Of a DNA stretch of 64,000 nt, positions 16,866 to 24,543 are shown in pieces (positions within the stretch are counted from its first letter, which is position 1; each line of letters starts with the position of its first letter). The stretch is from UBA2991 sp965221735 (GTDB lineage: Bacteria > Chloroflexota > Dehalococcoidia > Tepidiformales > Tepidiformaceae). A model generated the notes under the pieces. It ran no database searches and was not told the DNA's origin. It saw nothing but the letters and a program-made list of their open reading frames with translations. The DNA is taken from NCBI GenBank assembly GCA_965221735.1, contig OZ244910.1, positions 744,001 through 808,000 of the forward strand. The letters run 5' to 3'. Made by a program: the position numbers and the translations under genes.

Positions 16866-18118
16866 CCCGACCCCCTCTCCCCCAGCGTCTCTGCCATCTC
16901 TCCATCCGCCACTCCCGCCATCGCCCGTGCCAGCGCATCGAGGGCAATCTCCCCGACAAGGGCGCCGCCACTGTCGAGGACCGGAATGGGGTGGTCGGAA
17001 CGCAGTCCGTGCGGGACCAGCTCATCCAGCACCGTCTCTTCGACGACGGCGCCCTCCTTCTCCAGCCTCAGCGACCCTACCGGTCTGTCCCCTTCATCCA
17101 GCGAGTGCCGCAGCAACAGGAGGTCCGCGCTCCCGGAGTACCGCCCCTCTTCGTCCACTACCAGGGCGTGCATGCGTCCCTCCGACTCCAGCGCCGCCAG
17201 CACCTGCGAGGCCATCTGCTCCGCACGAGCCGTACTTGTCGGGGAACGCATCACCGAGGCCGCCGTCACCATGGACTGCAGCCGCACATCGCGGGTGAAC
17301 TCCCGCACGAAGTCGTTCGCCGGCGACAGCACCACGTCCGATGGCTCTCCCATCTGCACGATCGCGCCGTCGCGCATGATCGCGATCCGGTCGCCGATGC
17401 GAACCGCCTCGTCGAGGTCGTGCGTGATGAAGATGATCGTCTTGTGCAGCTCCGCCTGCAGCTTCGCCAGCTCCTCCTGGAGCTCGCGCCGGATGACCGG
17501 GTCGAGCGCGCTGAACGGTTCATCCATCAGCAGCACGGGGGCGTCCTGCGCGAGCGCCCGCGCCAGCCCCACGCGCTGCTTCATGCCCCCGCTCAGCTGG
17601 TCGGTCATGCGGTCGCCCCACCCCTTCAGCCCGACTGCCGCCAGGGCTTCTTCCGCCCGCTCCCGGCGATGGCGCTTCTCCACGCCGTTCACCTCGAGCC
17701 CCCACGCCACGTTCTCGACCACCGAGCGATGCGGCAGCAGCCCGTAATGCTGGAACACCATCGCCACCTCGCTCCGGCGCAGCTCGCGCAGCTCCTCCTG
17801 GTCCATTGCCGTGATTTCCCGGTCACCCAGCCACACTTCCCCCGCCGACGGCTCGATCAGCCGGTTGATGCAGCGCACGAGCGTCGACTTGCCGCACCCC
17901 GAGAGCCCCATCACCACGAACAGCTCGCCCCGCTTCACGTCGAACGTCACGTCGGCGAGCGCCAGCACCGAGTCGTGCATCTCCTGGATCGCTTCCTTGG
18001 TCGTTCCGGTCCTGGCGCGCGCCAGCGCCCCGTCCTCGTTCCCCCCGAAGACCTTGTAGACGTTGCGAACGGCGACTGCCGCTTCGCCGTCGGTGTGTGG
18101 CTGGTGCTCGGTTGTCAC
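16862..18118 (-). CDS. Betaine-type ABC transporter ATP-binding protein with CBS domains (ProV/OpuAA-like)
   Basis: 418 residues from a GTG at 18118; the open frame goes further upstream but that part has no homology-like content. Walker A GLSGCGKST (71-79), Q-loop in VFQHYGLLP, signature LSGGM (175-179), Walker B LLMDEP (196-201). An insertion with KEAIQEMHDSVLAL precedes Walker A, as in ProV and OpuAA. Residues about 290-418 hold two CBS-like units (DVRLQSMVTAASVM and DELVPHGLRSDHPIPVLD), which in OpuA sense ionic strength or cyclic-di-AMP. Suggests osmotic gating of uptake. Confidence 0.93.
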   Translation of the reverse strand: MTTEHQPHTDGEAAVAVRNVYKVFGGNEDGALARARTGTTKEAIQEMHDSVLALADVTFDVKRGELFVVMGLSGCGKSTLVRCINRLIEPSAGEVWLGDREITAMDQEELRELRRSEVAMVFQHYGLLPHRSVVENVAWGLEVNGVEKRHRRERAEEALAAVGLKGWGDRMTDQLSGGMKQRVGLARALAQDAPVLLMDEPFSALDPVIRRELQEELAKLQAELHKTIIFITHDLDEAVRIGDRIAIMRDGAIVQMGEPSDVVLSPANDFVREFTRDVRLQSMVTAASVMRSPTSTARAEQMASQVLAALESEGRMHALVVDEEGRYSGSADLLLLRHSLDEGDRPVGSLRLEKEGAVVEETVLDELVPHGLRSDHPIPVLDSGGALVGEIALDALARAMAGVADGEMAETLGERGSG

Positions 18119-18296
18119 GGTTCCGTCCGCCTTGCTGTGGGGTGCTGGACCCGAACCTGTCCCCGTGTATGGCGCCGACGCGCAACGGTCTATCGCTCGC
18201 CTGCGCGAGCGCGCCGATGGTACCAGAGTCCCCGCCCTCCCCGCCCCTCGACCCGTGCGGGGCCGCTCGTTACCGTTGCCCGGCCAGGAGGGAGCC
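18119..18296. promoter_or_regulatory. Divergent promoter region of betaine operon and crotonase gene
   Basis: 178-bp gap between two divergently transcribed genes. It contains a short inverted repeat, GCTCGC (18195-18200) and GCGAGC (18205-18210). No convincing -35/-10 pair could be read on either strand. Confidence 0.35.
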
Positions 18297-19100
18297 ATGT
18301 CCGTCCCCAATCCCGCCCCCGACGTCTCCGTCGACATCGACGGGCACATCGCCACCGTCGAGATCCACCGCCCGCCCCACAACTACTTCGATGTCGCCCT
18401 GATCCGCGCCATCGCCGGCGCCTATCACGCCCTCGACGAGGAGCCGGACGTGCGCGCCATCGTCCTCGCCTCGGAGGGACGCTCCTTCTGCGCCGGCGCG
18501 CAGCTCGCCGCTCCCGCTCCCGACCCGGAAGCGGAGGACGCCGAGCCTTCCCGCCGCACCGGCAGCGGCCACCTCTACCAGGAAGCCGTGCGCCTGCTCG
18601 AGGCGGAGACGCCCGTCGTCGCCGCCGTGCAGGGCGCCGCCATCGGCGGCGGCCTCGGGCTTGCGCTCTCCGCCGACTTCCGCGTGGCCGCCCCCGAGGC
18701 CCGCTTCGCGGCCAACTTCGCGCGCCTCGGCTTCCACCACGGCTTCGGCCTCACCGTCACCCTCCCCGCCCTGGTCGGGCAGCAGAAGGCGCTCAACCTT
18801 CTCTACACGGGCCGTCGCGTGAAGGGCGAGGAGGCCCTCGAGATCGGCCTCTGCGACGCCCTTGCCCCCATCGAGGAGCTTCGTGACGCCGCGCGCGAGA
18901 TGGCCGCCGAGATCGCCGGCTCCGCGCCCCTCGCCGTCCGCTCCATCCGCCGCACCATGCGCCGCGGCCTCGCCGAGCGCGTCCGAATCGCCACCGACCA
19001 CGAGCTCGTCGAGCAGGACTGGCTGCGGGAGACGAACGACTTCCGCGAGGGCGTCCGCGCCACCGCCGAGCGCCGCACCCCGGACTTCACCGGAACCTAG
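18297..19100 (+). CDS. Enoyl-CoA hydratase/isomerase (crotonase) superfamily protein
   Basis: 267 residues from ATG 18297, with AGGAGGGAGCC directly upstream. Crotonase-fold landmarks are present: VRAIVLASEGRSFCAGAQL (first oxyanion-hole strand) and GAAIGGGLGLALSADFR (second oxyanion Gly). At the positions of the two catalytic glutamates of rat enoyl-CoA hydratase it reads FARLG and ALNLL, so both appear absent by eye. It may thus be an isomerase, thioesterase, decarboxylase or C-C lyase rather than a hydratase. The dienelactone-hydrolase gene follows 16 bases later, probably in the same operon. Confidence 0.88.
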   Translation: MSVPNPAPDVSVDIDGHIATVEIHRPPHNYFDVALIRAIAGAYHALDEEPDVRAIVLASEGRSFCAGAQLAAPAPDPEAEDAEPSRRTGSGHLYQEAVRLLEAETPVVAAVQGAAIGGGLGLALSADFRVAAPEARFAANFARLGFHHGFGLTVTLPALVGQQKALNLLYTGRRVKGEEALEIGLCDALAPIEELRDAAREMAAEIAGSAPLAVRSIRRTMRRGLAERVRIATDHELVEQDWLRETNDFREGVRATAERRTPDFTGT

Positions 19101-19116
19101 AGCACAGGAGCCAGCC

Positions 19117-19845
19117 ATGGACGAGTTCCAGGTCGAGATCACGACACCCGACGGCGCCGTCGACTGCTTTGCCGTCCACCCCGACGGTGACGGCCCCTTC
19201 CCTCCCGTCATCCTCTACATGGACGTCGTCGGTGTCCGCGAGGAGCTGCGCAACTTCGCCCGCCGCATCGCCGGCGAGGGCTACTTCTGCCTGCTGCCCG
19301 ACATGTTCTACCGCCTCGGCCCGCAGAACTTCGATCTCTCGAAGGGCCGCGAGGAGATTGAGCGCATGTTCGCCGCCGGACGAACGCTCGAGATGCCCAT
19401 GGTCATGAGCGACACCAAAGCCTGGCTCGACTACTTCGACTCGAACCCCATCGTCGACGGTCCAGCCGGCGCCATCGGCTACTGCATGAGCGGTCGCTTC
19501 GTGGTCGCCGCCGCGGGAACCTTCCCCGACCGCTTCGGCGCGATCGCCTCGCTCTACGGCGTCGGCATCGTCACCGACGAGGACGACTCGCCCCATCTGC
19601 TCGCCGACCAGATCAAGGCCGAGCTCTACCTCGGCTTCGCCGAGCACGACCCCTTCGTCCCCGAGAACGTCGTCCCCGAGCTGAGCAAGGCGCTCGAAGC
19701 GAACGGCGTGCCCCACGCCATCGAGACGCATTCCGGCACCGAGCACGGCTTCTGCTTCCCGGAGCGGCCGGGCTACGTCGAGGGCGCGGCCGAGAGCGTC
19801 TGGCGCACTGTCTTCGACCTGTACGAGCGCCGGCTGAAGGCCTAG
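19117..19845 (+). CDS. Dienelactone hydrolase family protein
   Basis: 242 residues; ATG 19117 with AGGAG at a good distance. Alpha/beta-hydrolase with the family's Cys-Asp-His triad: nucleophile Cys123 in GYCMSGR, Asp178 in FAEHDPF, His210 in SGTEHGF. Carboxymethylenebutenolidase hydrolyses dienelactone in the chlorocatechol/3-oxoadipate pathway; homologues act on other lactones and esters. Its place after a crotonase suggests a ring-cleavage or lactone catabolic role, which is inference. It converges on a phosphotransferase gene with a 4-bp gap. Confidence 0.92.
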   Translation: MDEFQVEITTPDGAVDCFAVHPDGDGPFPPVILYMDVVGVREELRNFARRIAGEGYFCLLPDMFYRLGPQNFDLSKGREEIERMFAAGRTLEMPMVMSDTKAWLDYFDSNPIVDGPAGAIGYCMSGRFVVAAAGTFPDRFGAIASLYGVGIVTDEDDSPHLLADQIKAELYLGFAEHDPFVPENVVPELSKALEANGVPHAIETHSGTEHGFCFPERPGYVEGAAESVWRTVFDLYERRLKA

Positions 19846-19849
19846 CGGG

Positions 19850-20992
19850 CTAAACCCCGAGCAACTCCCCCGCGTTTGCCTCCATGATGGCGGTGATGTT
19901 CCGCTCGGCCATCAGCAGCAGGAGTCCCTCCGCCGCCACGACCAGGTCGTCGTATGCCTGGTGGTCCTCCGCGCTGGCATCCGGTGGTGGGGGCTGGAGG
20001 TCCTCCAGACCCCGTACCCCGATGAGCGGGATGAACATGCTCGCCAGCAGTCCCAGCCGGTAGTCGTCCATGCACTGCTCGAACGAGTAGCCGGTCACGC
20101 CGTTCTCGACCAGCTTCCGGTGATAGAGCGCCACCAGGTCGTCGCTCACGGCTGTCCGCTTCTCCGGGTCGAAACCCTGCGCGATGAAATAGGCAAGGTC
20201 GCGTGGTCCCGACCCGTACCCCGCAAGCTGCCAGTCGAGGAGCACGAGCTCGTTGTCCGCGCCCGGCTCCCCGAACAGGAAGTTCTCGATGCGGAAGTCG
20301 CCATGGATGAGCGTCGCCCCCGAAGCCGCTCCCCGCTCGTACAGCGTGCCCCACTCGCGCACGAGGCGTTCGCCAACAGGGACGAACGCCGGGTCGACCC
20401 GTGGGGCAATCCGCTTCGCGAACGCCTCCCAGCCGCCCTGCACGAGCGGCGCGTTGATCCCCGACTGTCGCTCCGTCGAGGGCAGCCACGACCACTCCCG
20501 CAGCCGTGCGCTCTCCCACCAGTGTGCGTGGATGCGGGCGAGGGTTTCGACCACCAGCGGCGCCTGCTCGGGCGGGCACGAGTCCGTCTGGCTGAGCGTT
20601 CCGAGGTCGCCCAGGTCCTCCAGCAGGAGCGCGTACGAAGTCCGGTTCTCGTGGACCCCTCCGTAGCAGGTCGCGATGCGCGCCGGACACTCCCCGCTCG
20701 CATCGCGGTACCAGTCGATCTCCGTCTCGATGATCATCCCCGTCCAGGGCGTCAGGTAGTCGGGAACCTGTACGAAGGTCGGAACCTTCGCCACGAGGCT
20801 CGCCGGGGCATCCCCGTTCGCCTCCTCGTACGTGGGCGTCACCCGCACCGCCTGGCTGATATAGCCCCGCCCCACGCCGATGTCCGCGACGTCGACGGCG
20901 CTCACCCGTCCCCCGCTGAGATGGCCTCCCTCGCGAAGCGCCTCCGTCAGCCACTCCGCCGTGATCCCGTACTTGTCCGCGATCGGCTCCAT
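19850..20992 (-). CDS. Kinase-fold phosphotransferase (copy 2 of tandem pair B)
   Basis: 380 residues, ATG at 20992. Probable ATP Lys69 in SLVAKVP, catalytic loop HGDFRIENF (230-238), DFG-equivalent DWQ at 253-255, and WWES at about 158-161 as in its neighbour. Same APH/CHK superfamily as pair A but a distinct subfamily (MEPI..EWLTEALREGG opening, GYISQAVR). Gene length and motif positions equal those of the upstream gene, so this is a tandem duplicate; the 60-bp gap suggests one operon. Substrate unknown. Confidence 0.88.
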   Translation of the reverse strand: MEPIADKYGITAEWLTEALREGGHLSGGRVSAVDVADIGVGRGYISQAVRVTPTYEEANGDAPASLVAKVPTFVQVPDYLTPWTGMIIETEIDWYRDASGECPARIATCYGGVHENRTSYALLLEDLGDLGTLSQTDSCPPEQAPLVVETLARIHAHWWESARLREWSWLPSTERQSGINAPLVQGGWEAFAKRIAPRVDPAFVPVGERLVREWGTLYERGAASGATLIHGDFRIENFLFGEPGADNELVLLDWQLAGYGSGPRDLAYFIAQGFDPEKRTAVSDDLVALYHRKLVENGVTGYSFEQCMDDYRLGLLASMFIPLIGVRGLEDLQPPPPDASAEDHQAYDDLVVAAEGLLLLMAERNITAIMEANAGELLGV

Positions 20993-21052
20993 GCGACCCT
21001 CCTTCGCTGGTTCCGCGTCAACGTGCGCAGTTTCCGCTGCCGGCCCTTCCGT

Positions 21053-22195
21053 TCAAGCGTCCAGCAGCTCGCCCGCCCTCGTGTCCATCACCGCCAGGAT
21101 GTTTCGCTCCGCCATCACCGTCACGAGCGCGACGCCCGTCTCGATCATCTCGTCGAACGCCTGACGCTCCTCCAGCGGCGCATCCGGGGGCGGGGGCTCC
21201 CGCTCGGCCATCCCCATCATCCCGATGATCGGCGCGTACATGCTCCACAGCAGCCCCAACCGGTAGTCCTCGTGGCACTGCGCCAGCGAGTAGCCGGTCA
21301 CGCCGTGCGCGACGAGCGACTCGTGATACGCCGCGATCAGGTCGCCCTCCACCTCGCGCCGCTCGTTCGGGTCGAACCCCTGCGAGACGAAGTAGGCCAT
21401 GTCCCGCAACCCCGACCCGTACCCCGAGAGCTGCCAGTCGATGAACACGACCTCGTCCGGCGTACCCGGCTTCCCGAAGAGGAAGTTCTCGATACGGAAG
21501 TCGCCGTGCACGAGAGTCGCCGCCGAGGCGGCTCCCCGCTCGAAGATCCGCGCGAAGTCGCGCACCAGCCGTTCCCCGACCGGCAGGAAGTCCGGGTCGA
21601 CCCGTGGCACGACCTGCTCCGCGAACATCTCCCAGCCGCCCTCCACCAGTGGCGTGTTCAGCTCGGATTGCCGTTCCGAGGATGGCAGCCACGAGGCCTC
21701 CCGCAGCCGGTCGCTCTCCCACCACTGCGCGTGCAGCGCTCCCAGCATCGACACGATCGCGTCCGCCCGATCGCGCGGCCCGGAGTCCAGCTGGCTCATC
21801 GACTCGAGGCGGCTCAAGTCCTCCAGCAGCAGCGCATACGACCGCCATCCCTCGAACGCCGCCCCGTAGCAGCGAGGAACCCGCGCGGCACAGTCGCCGC
21901 TCGCCTCCGGGTAGAAGTGCAGCTCGGTCTCGACCGCCTGCCCCGCCCACGGCTTCAGGTACTCCGGGAAGTCGACCGAAACGGGCAACTTCGCCACAAG
22001 GCTTGCCGGGGCCAACCCGTCCGTTCCCTCGTACGTCGGGATCAGACGCACCGTCTCGCTGATGTAGCCGATCCCGATGCCCTCGGTGCTCACTTCCACC
22101 GCCGACACCCGACCCTGCGTCAGGTAACCTCCCTCACGAAGCGCCCCAGTCAGCCACTCCGCCGTGACTTCATGCCTTCCCCCCAGCGGCTCCAT
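21053..22195 (-). CDS. Kinase-fold phosphotransferase (copy 1 of tandem pair B)
   Basis: 380 residues from ATG 22195, which has GGAGGAAAC upstream; the frame extends to 22282 but without a site. Near-identical architecture to its neighbour: TAEWLTGALREGGYL, SLVAKLP with Lys69, HGDFRIENFLFG at about 230, and DWQLSGYGSG. It lies just downstream of the dehalogenase-like and cupin genes on the same strand with a gap of 11 bases, so it is probably part of that transcription unit. Phosphorylation of a small alcohol or amine is expected, but nothing identifies it. Confidence 0.88.
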   Translation of the reverse strand: MEPLGGRHEVTAEWLTGALREGGYLTQGRVSAVEVSTEGIGIGYISETVRLIPTYEGTDGLAPASLVAKLPVSVDFPEYLKPWAGQAVETELHFYPEASGDCAARVPRCYGAAFEGWRSYALLLEDLSRLESMSQLDSGPRDRADAIVSMLGALHAQWWESDRLREASWLPSSERQSELNTPLVEGGWEMFAEQVVPRVDPDFLPVGERLVRDFARIFERGAASAATLVHGDFRIENFLFGKPGTPDEVVFIDWQLSGYGSGLRDMAYFVSQGFDPNERREVEGDLIAAYHESLVAHGVTGYSLAQCHEDYRLGLLWSMYAPIIGMMGMAEREPPPPDAPLEERQAFDEMIETGVALVTVMAERNILAVMDTRAGELLDA

Positions 22196-22206
22196 GTTTC
22201 CTCCAG

Positions 22207-23085
22207 CTAGCTCCTCGAGAGGAACGCCCGCAGCTCGGGCAAGATACGCTCCGGCGCTTCCTCCGCCAGAAAGTGCCCGCAATCCTCGAATTCATGCAGT
22301 GTGAAGTCCGCAAGCTCGACCTTCCACCGTTCCAGTTCCTTCCGCCGGAACGCGATGTCCTTGAACCCCCAGAAGATGAGAGCAGGTTTGCCCGTGAACG
22401 TAGCCCGCTCGTCCCAGACCGACCGCAGCCAGTCGGTTGCCCCGATGATGTGGCCCGGGAACGCCGCGCAAGCGTCCCGTGACCCTGCTGGCTGTGCGTT
22501 CCGGTAGTGAGCCATCACCTCGGGCGTGAGCGCCGCCTTGTTCCCCATCGCCATCGGCATGACCCGGTCCACGAAGGCGTTGAACCGCTTGATAAGCAAC
22601 TGTCCGAGCGGGCTCCGCATCATTGAGCTGAAGAAGAGATAGTGGGGGTCTCGGGAAACCGGCCAGCACCACGTGTTCGTGATGACGAGCTTTCCCACCC
22701 GCTCAGGTTGCCTGCAGGCGAACTCCAGCCCGATCGGGCCGCCCCAGTCCGTCAGAAACAACGTGGCGTCCCTGACTTCCAGGTGCTCCAGCAACTCCGT
22801 GAGACGCTCTGCGTGTGCCCTCGGATGGTGATCGTCCTGGCGCTTGCTGCGGGAGGAAAGCCCGAACCCCACATGGTCGGCAGCGATGCACCGAAACTCC
22901 GACCGCAGACCCTCGATGAGGTGCCGGAACTCGAAGGACCACGTGGGGTTGCCGTGCACGAACACGACGACCGGCCCCGAACCCTCATCGACGTAGTGAA
23001 GCCGGTGCCCGTCGGAGGCCGCCAAGAAGCGGCTCTCAAGCGGATAGAGGTCCTCCGAGAGCCAATCCGGGCGCGTGCCCGTCAC
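22207..23085 (-). CDS. Alpha/beta hydrolase, haloalkane-dehalogenase-like
   Basis: 292 residues from a GTG at 23085 that overlaps the cupin stop TAG by one base. Motifs of the haloalkane dehalogenase branch: HGNPTWSF (44-51, halide-binding Asn46), nucleophile Asp113 directly followed by Trp114 in LTDWGGPIG, and catalytic His271 in DCGHFLAEE. An Asp nucleophile followed by Trp, plus the Asn, is what separates dehalogenases from ordinary esterases. SN2 hydrolysis of a carbon-halogen bond is plausible; epoxide or fluoroacetate hydrolysis are alternatives. Confidence 0.85.
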   Translation of the reverse strand: MTGTRPDWLSEDLYPLESRFLAASDGHRLHYVDEGSGPVVVFVHGNPTWSFEFRHLIEGLRSEFRCIAADHVGFGLSSRSKRQDDHHPRAHAERLTELLEHLEVRDATLFLTDWGGPIGLEFACRQPERVGKLVITNTWCWPVSRDPHYLFFSSMMRSPLGQLLIKRFNAFVDRVMPMAMGNKAALTPEVMAHYRNAQPAGSRDACAAFPGHIIGATDWLRSVWDERATFTGKPALIFWGFKDIAFRRKELERWKVELADFTLHEFEDCGHFLAEEAPERILPELRAFLSRS

Positions 23086-23459
23086 TAGGAGTCCAGAACC
23101 GTCGTCTCCGACCCCGCCTGCATGATGGTGATGTGCGACATGGGCGAGCCGGTGTCGTGGGCGCCGTGCCAGTGGTCCTCCCCGGCGGGCACGACCGCGC
23201 AGTCTCCTGCGCTGACCACGTGCTCGCCCTCGCGGTCGCCCACCTTCCCGATGCCGGAGACCACGTACAGGATCTGGTCGCTGGTGTGGCGATGCCAGCC
23301 GGCGCGCGCGCCCGGGCCGAAGTGCACCACCGACACGTTGATGTGCTCGGATGCGGAGCCCGATAGCCCCCGCCCCCAGACCTGGCCGCCCTCGAAGATG
23401 GAGAGCTCTGTGCGCTCGGTCGTGTCGCCCTCGTCCGATTTCTGGATATGCAGTGCCAT
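23085..23459 (-). CDS. Cupin-domain protein
   Basis: 124 residues from ATG 23459, with GAGGAGGCGAGCG upstream; a longer frame to 23525 runs into the divergent gene. A single small beta-barrel: cupin motif 1 GWHRHTSDQILYVVSGIG and motif 2 PAGEDHWHGA supply the metal-binding histidines and Glu. Could be a small-molecule sensor or dioxygenase-like protein; function unknown. Translationally coupled to the dehalogenase-like hydrolase by a one-base overlap. Confidence 0.88.
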   Translation of the reverse strand: MALHIQKSDEGDTTERTELSIFEGGQVWGRGLSGSASEHINVSVVHFGPGARAGWHRHTSDQILYVVSGIGKVGDREGEHVVSAGDCAVVPAGEDHWHGAHDTGSPMSHITIMQAGSETTVLDS

Positions 23460-23502
23460 CGCTCGCCTCCTCGTGCGCGACGCAGCATAGCGACGCTTGC
23501 CC

Positions 23503-24249
23503 GTGTCCGTCTCCCTCCGCACCATCGAACGGGTGCCCGACTACACCCTCTTCATCGACGATGGCGGCGTCCTCAACGACAACTCCCGGCGAGCGCCTGA
23601 GTTTCAGCGCCTCGTCGCCGACTTCTTCCCGCCCCGCCTGGGCGGCGAACCGGCCGCCTGGGCTGAAGCCAACCGCGAGACGTTCCAACAGGTCTTCGAC
23701 ACCCACAAAGATGTTATGGCCGTGGACAACGCCTACGCCGAGGGAGCTGTCGCGTACGAGACCGCGTGGCTCGTGGCGATGTGCAAGCACGTCGGGGTTG
23801 CGCCTCCCGAGGGTGACGCCTGTTCGAACCTCGCCCGCGAGGCCCTGCTCTACATCACACGCAGGGCCCGAGCCGCCTTCCCCGGCGCCGCCGAAACCGT
23901 GGCCATGCTTGCCAGGGCCGGCTACACGCTCCACACGGCCTCGAACCAGCCTTCCTGGGAGATGGAAGGCTACCTCTCGCGCATGGGCATACTCGACCAC
24001 TTCGGTGTCCTCGTCGGCGCCGACCTCGTCAATGCCATGAAGCCCTCCTGTACCTACTACGAGCGAGCCTTCGCCCTCGCCGGGGTCGACCCCGCCCGCG
24101 CCCTCGTCCTCGATGACACGCCCGCGTTCCTCGACGCCGCCCGTGAGGTCGGCGCCCGGACGGTCCTCGTCGGCCCCGCTGCCCCGTCCGGCCACCTCGC
24201 CATCCCCTCCCTCGCCGCCTTCCCCGCCCTGCTCGAAACGCTGACCTGA
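23503..24249 (+). CDS. HAD-superfamily hydrolase
   Basis: About 248 residues. Motif I is YTLFIDDGGVLND (about residues 14-26), with the nucleophile Asp in a DxGGVL-type loop; a cap follows, then motif II TASNQPSW, motif III Lys in NAMKPSCTYYERA, and motif IV VLDDTP. The order matches HAD phosphatases and haloacid dehalogenases. The start is uncertain: TTG 23497, GTG 23503 and GTG 23533 are all in frame and none has a Shine-Dalgarno. It could belong functionally with the divergent haloalkane-dehalogenase-like gene, but phosphatase activity is equally likely. Confidence 0.83.
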   Translation: MSVSLRTIERVPDYTLFIDDGGVLNDNSRRAPEFQRLVADFFPPRLGGEPAAWAEANRETFQQVFDTHKDVMAVDNAYAEGAVAYETAWLVAMCKHVGVAPPEGDACSNLAREALLYITRRARAAFPGAAETVAMLARAGYTLHTASNQPSWEMEGYLSRMGILDHFGVLVGADLVNAMKPSCTYYERAFALAGVDPARALVLDDTPAFLDAAREVGARTVLVGPAAPSGHLAIPSLAAFPALLETLT

Positions 24250-24268
24250 TTCCCGAACCCGCTACAAT
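24241..24268 (+). promoter_or_regulatory. Promoter of the Rdx-selenoprotein operon
   Basis: CTGACC (24241-24246) and TACAAT (24263-24268) with a 16-bp spacer. The -10 box ends 8 bases before the GTG of the Rdx gene and there is no Shine-Dalgarno, so the first message codon would lie at or next to the 5' end. Confidence 0.5.
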
Positions 24269-24276
24269 CCGAACCC

Positions 24277-24525
24277 GTGAACGAGCAGGGCCTCGCCGTC
24301 ACCCTTGAGTACTGCGCCCAGTGCGGCTACCTGCCCCGCGCCCAGTGGATGGCGGGCGAGATACTCGCCGCCCTCCAGGACGACATCGCCAGCTTCGCCC
24401 TCATCCCCGGTGGCGGCGGCTGCTTCGAGTGGGCCATCGACGGCGAGGTCGTCTCGTCGAAGAACGCCACCGGCCGCTTCCCCGAAGTCGACGAGATCAT
24501 GGAGCTCATCGCCAACCGGCTCTGA
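24277..24525 (+). CDS. SelT/SelW/SelH (Rdx) family thioredoxin-like protein, Cys form
   Basis: 82 residues, the usual size for SelW-like proteins. Redox pair C13-AQ-C16 in LEYCAQCGYLPRA sits in the same strand-turn where selenoprotein W has CxxU. The later elements FALIPGGGGCFEW, DGEVVSSKNATGRFP and a C-terminal helix complete the Rdx pattern. Rdx proteins are small oxidoreductases acting on thiols or peroxides, with partners largely unknown. This copy has Cys, not Sec. It is the first gene of an operon whose second gene carries a Sec codon, so it is a candidate redox partner. Confidence 0.88.
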   Translation: MNEQGLAVTLEYCAQCGYLPRAQWMAGEILAALQDDIASFALIPGGGGCFEWAIDGEVVSSKNATGRFPEVDEIMELIANRL

Positions 24526-24543
24526 GCCAGGGAGGGAGTCCCC

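Noticed and set aside
18195..18210. Hairpin as a riboswitch upstream of the betaine operon
   Set aside because: Only a 6-bp stem in a 178-bp divergent region, with no conserved aptamer features recognised.
24277..24525. Second selenoprotein (SelW)
   Set aside because: The redox pair is coded by Cys codons at both positions; no in-frame TGA.
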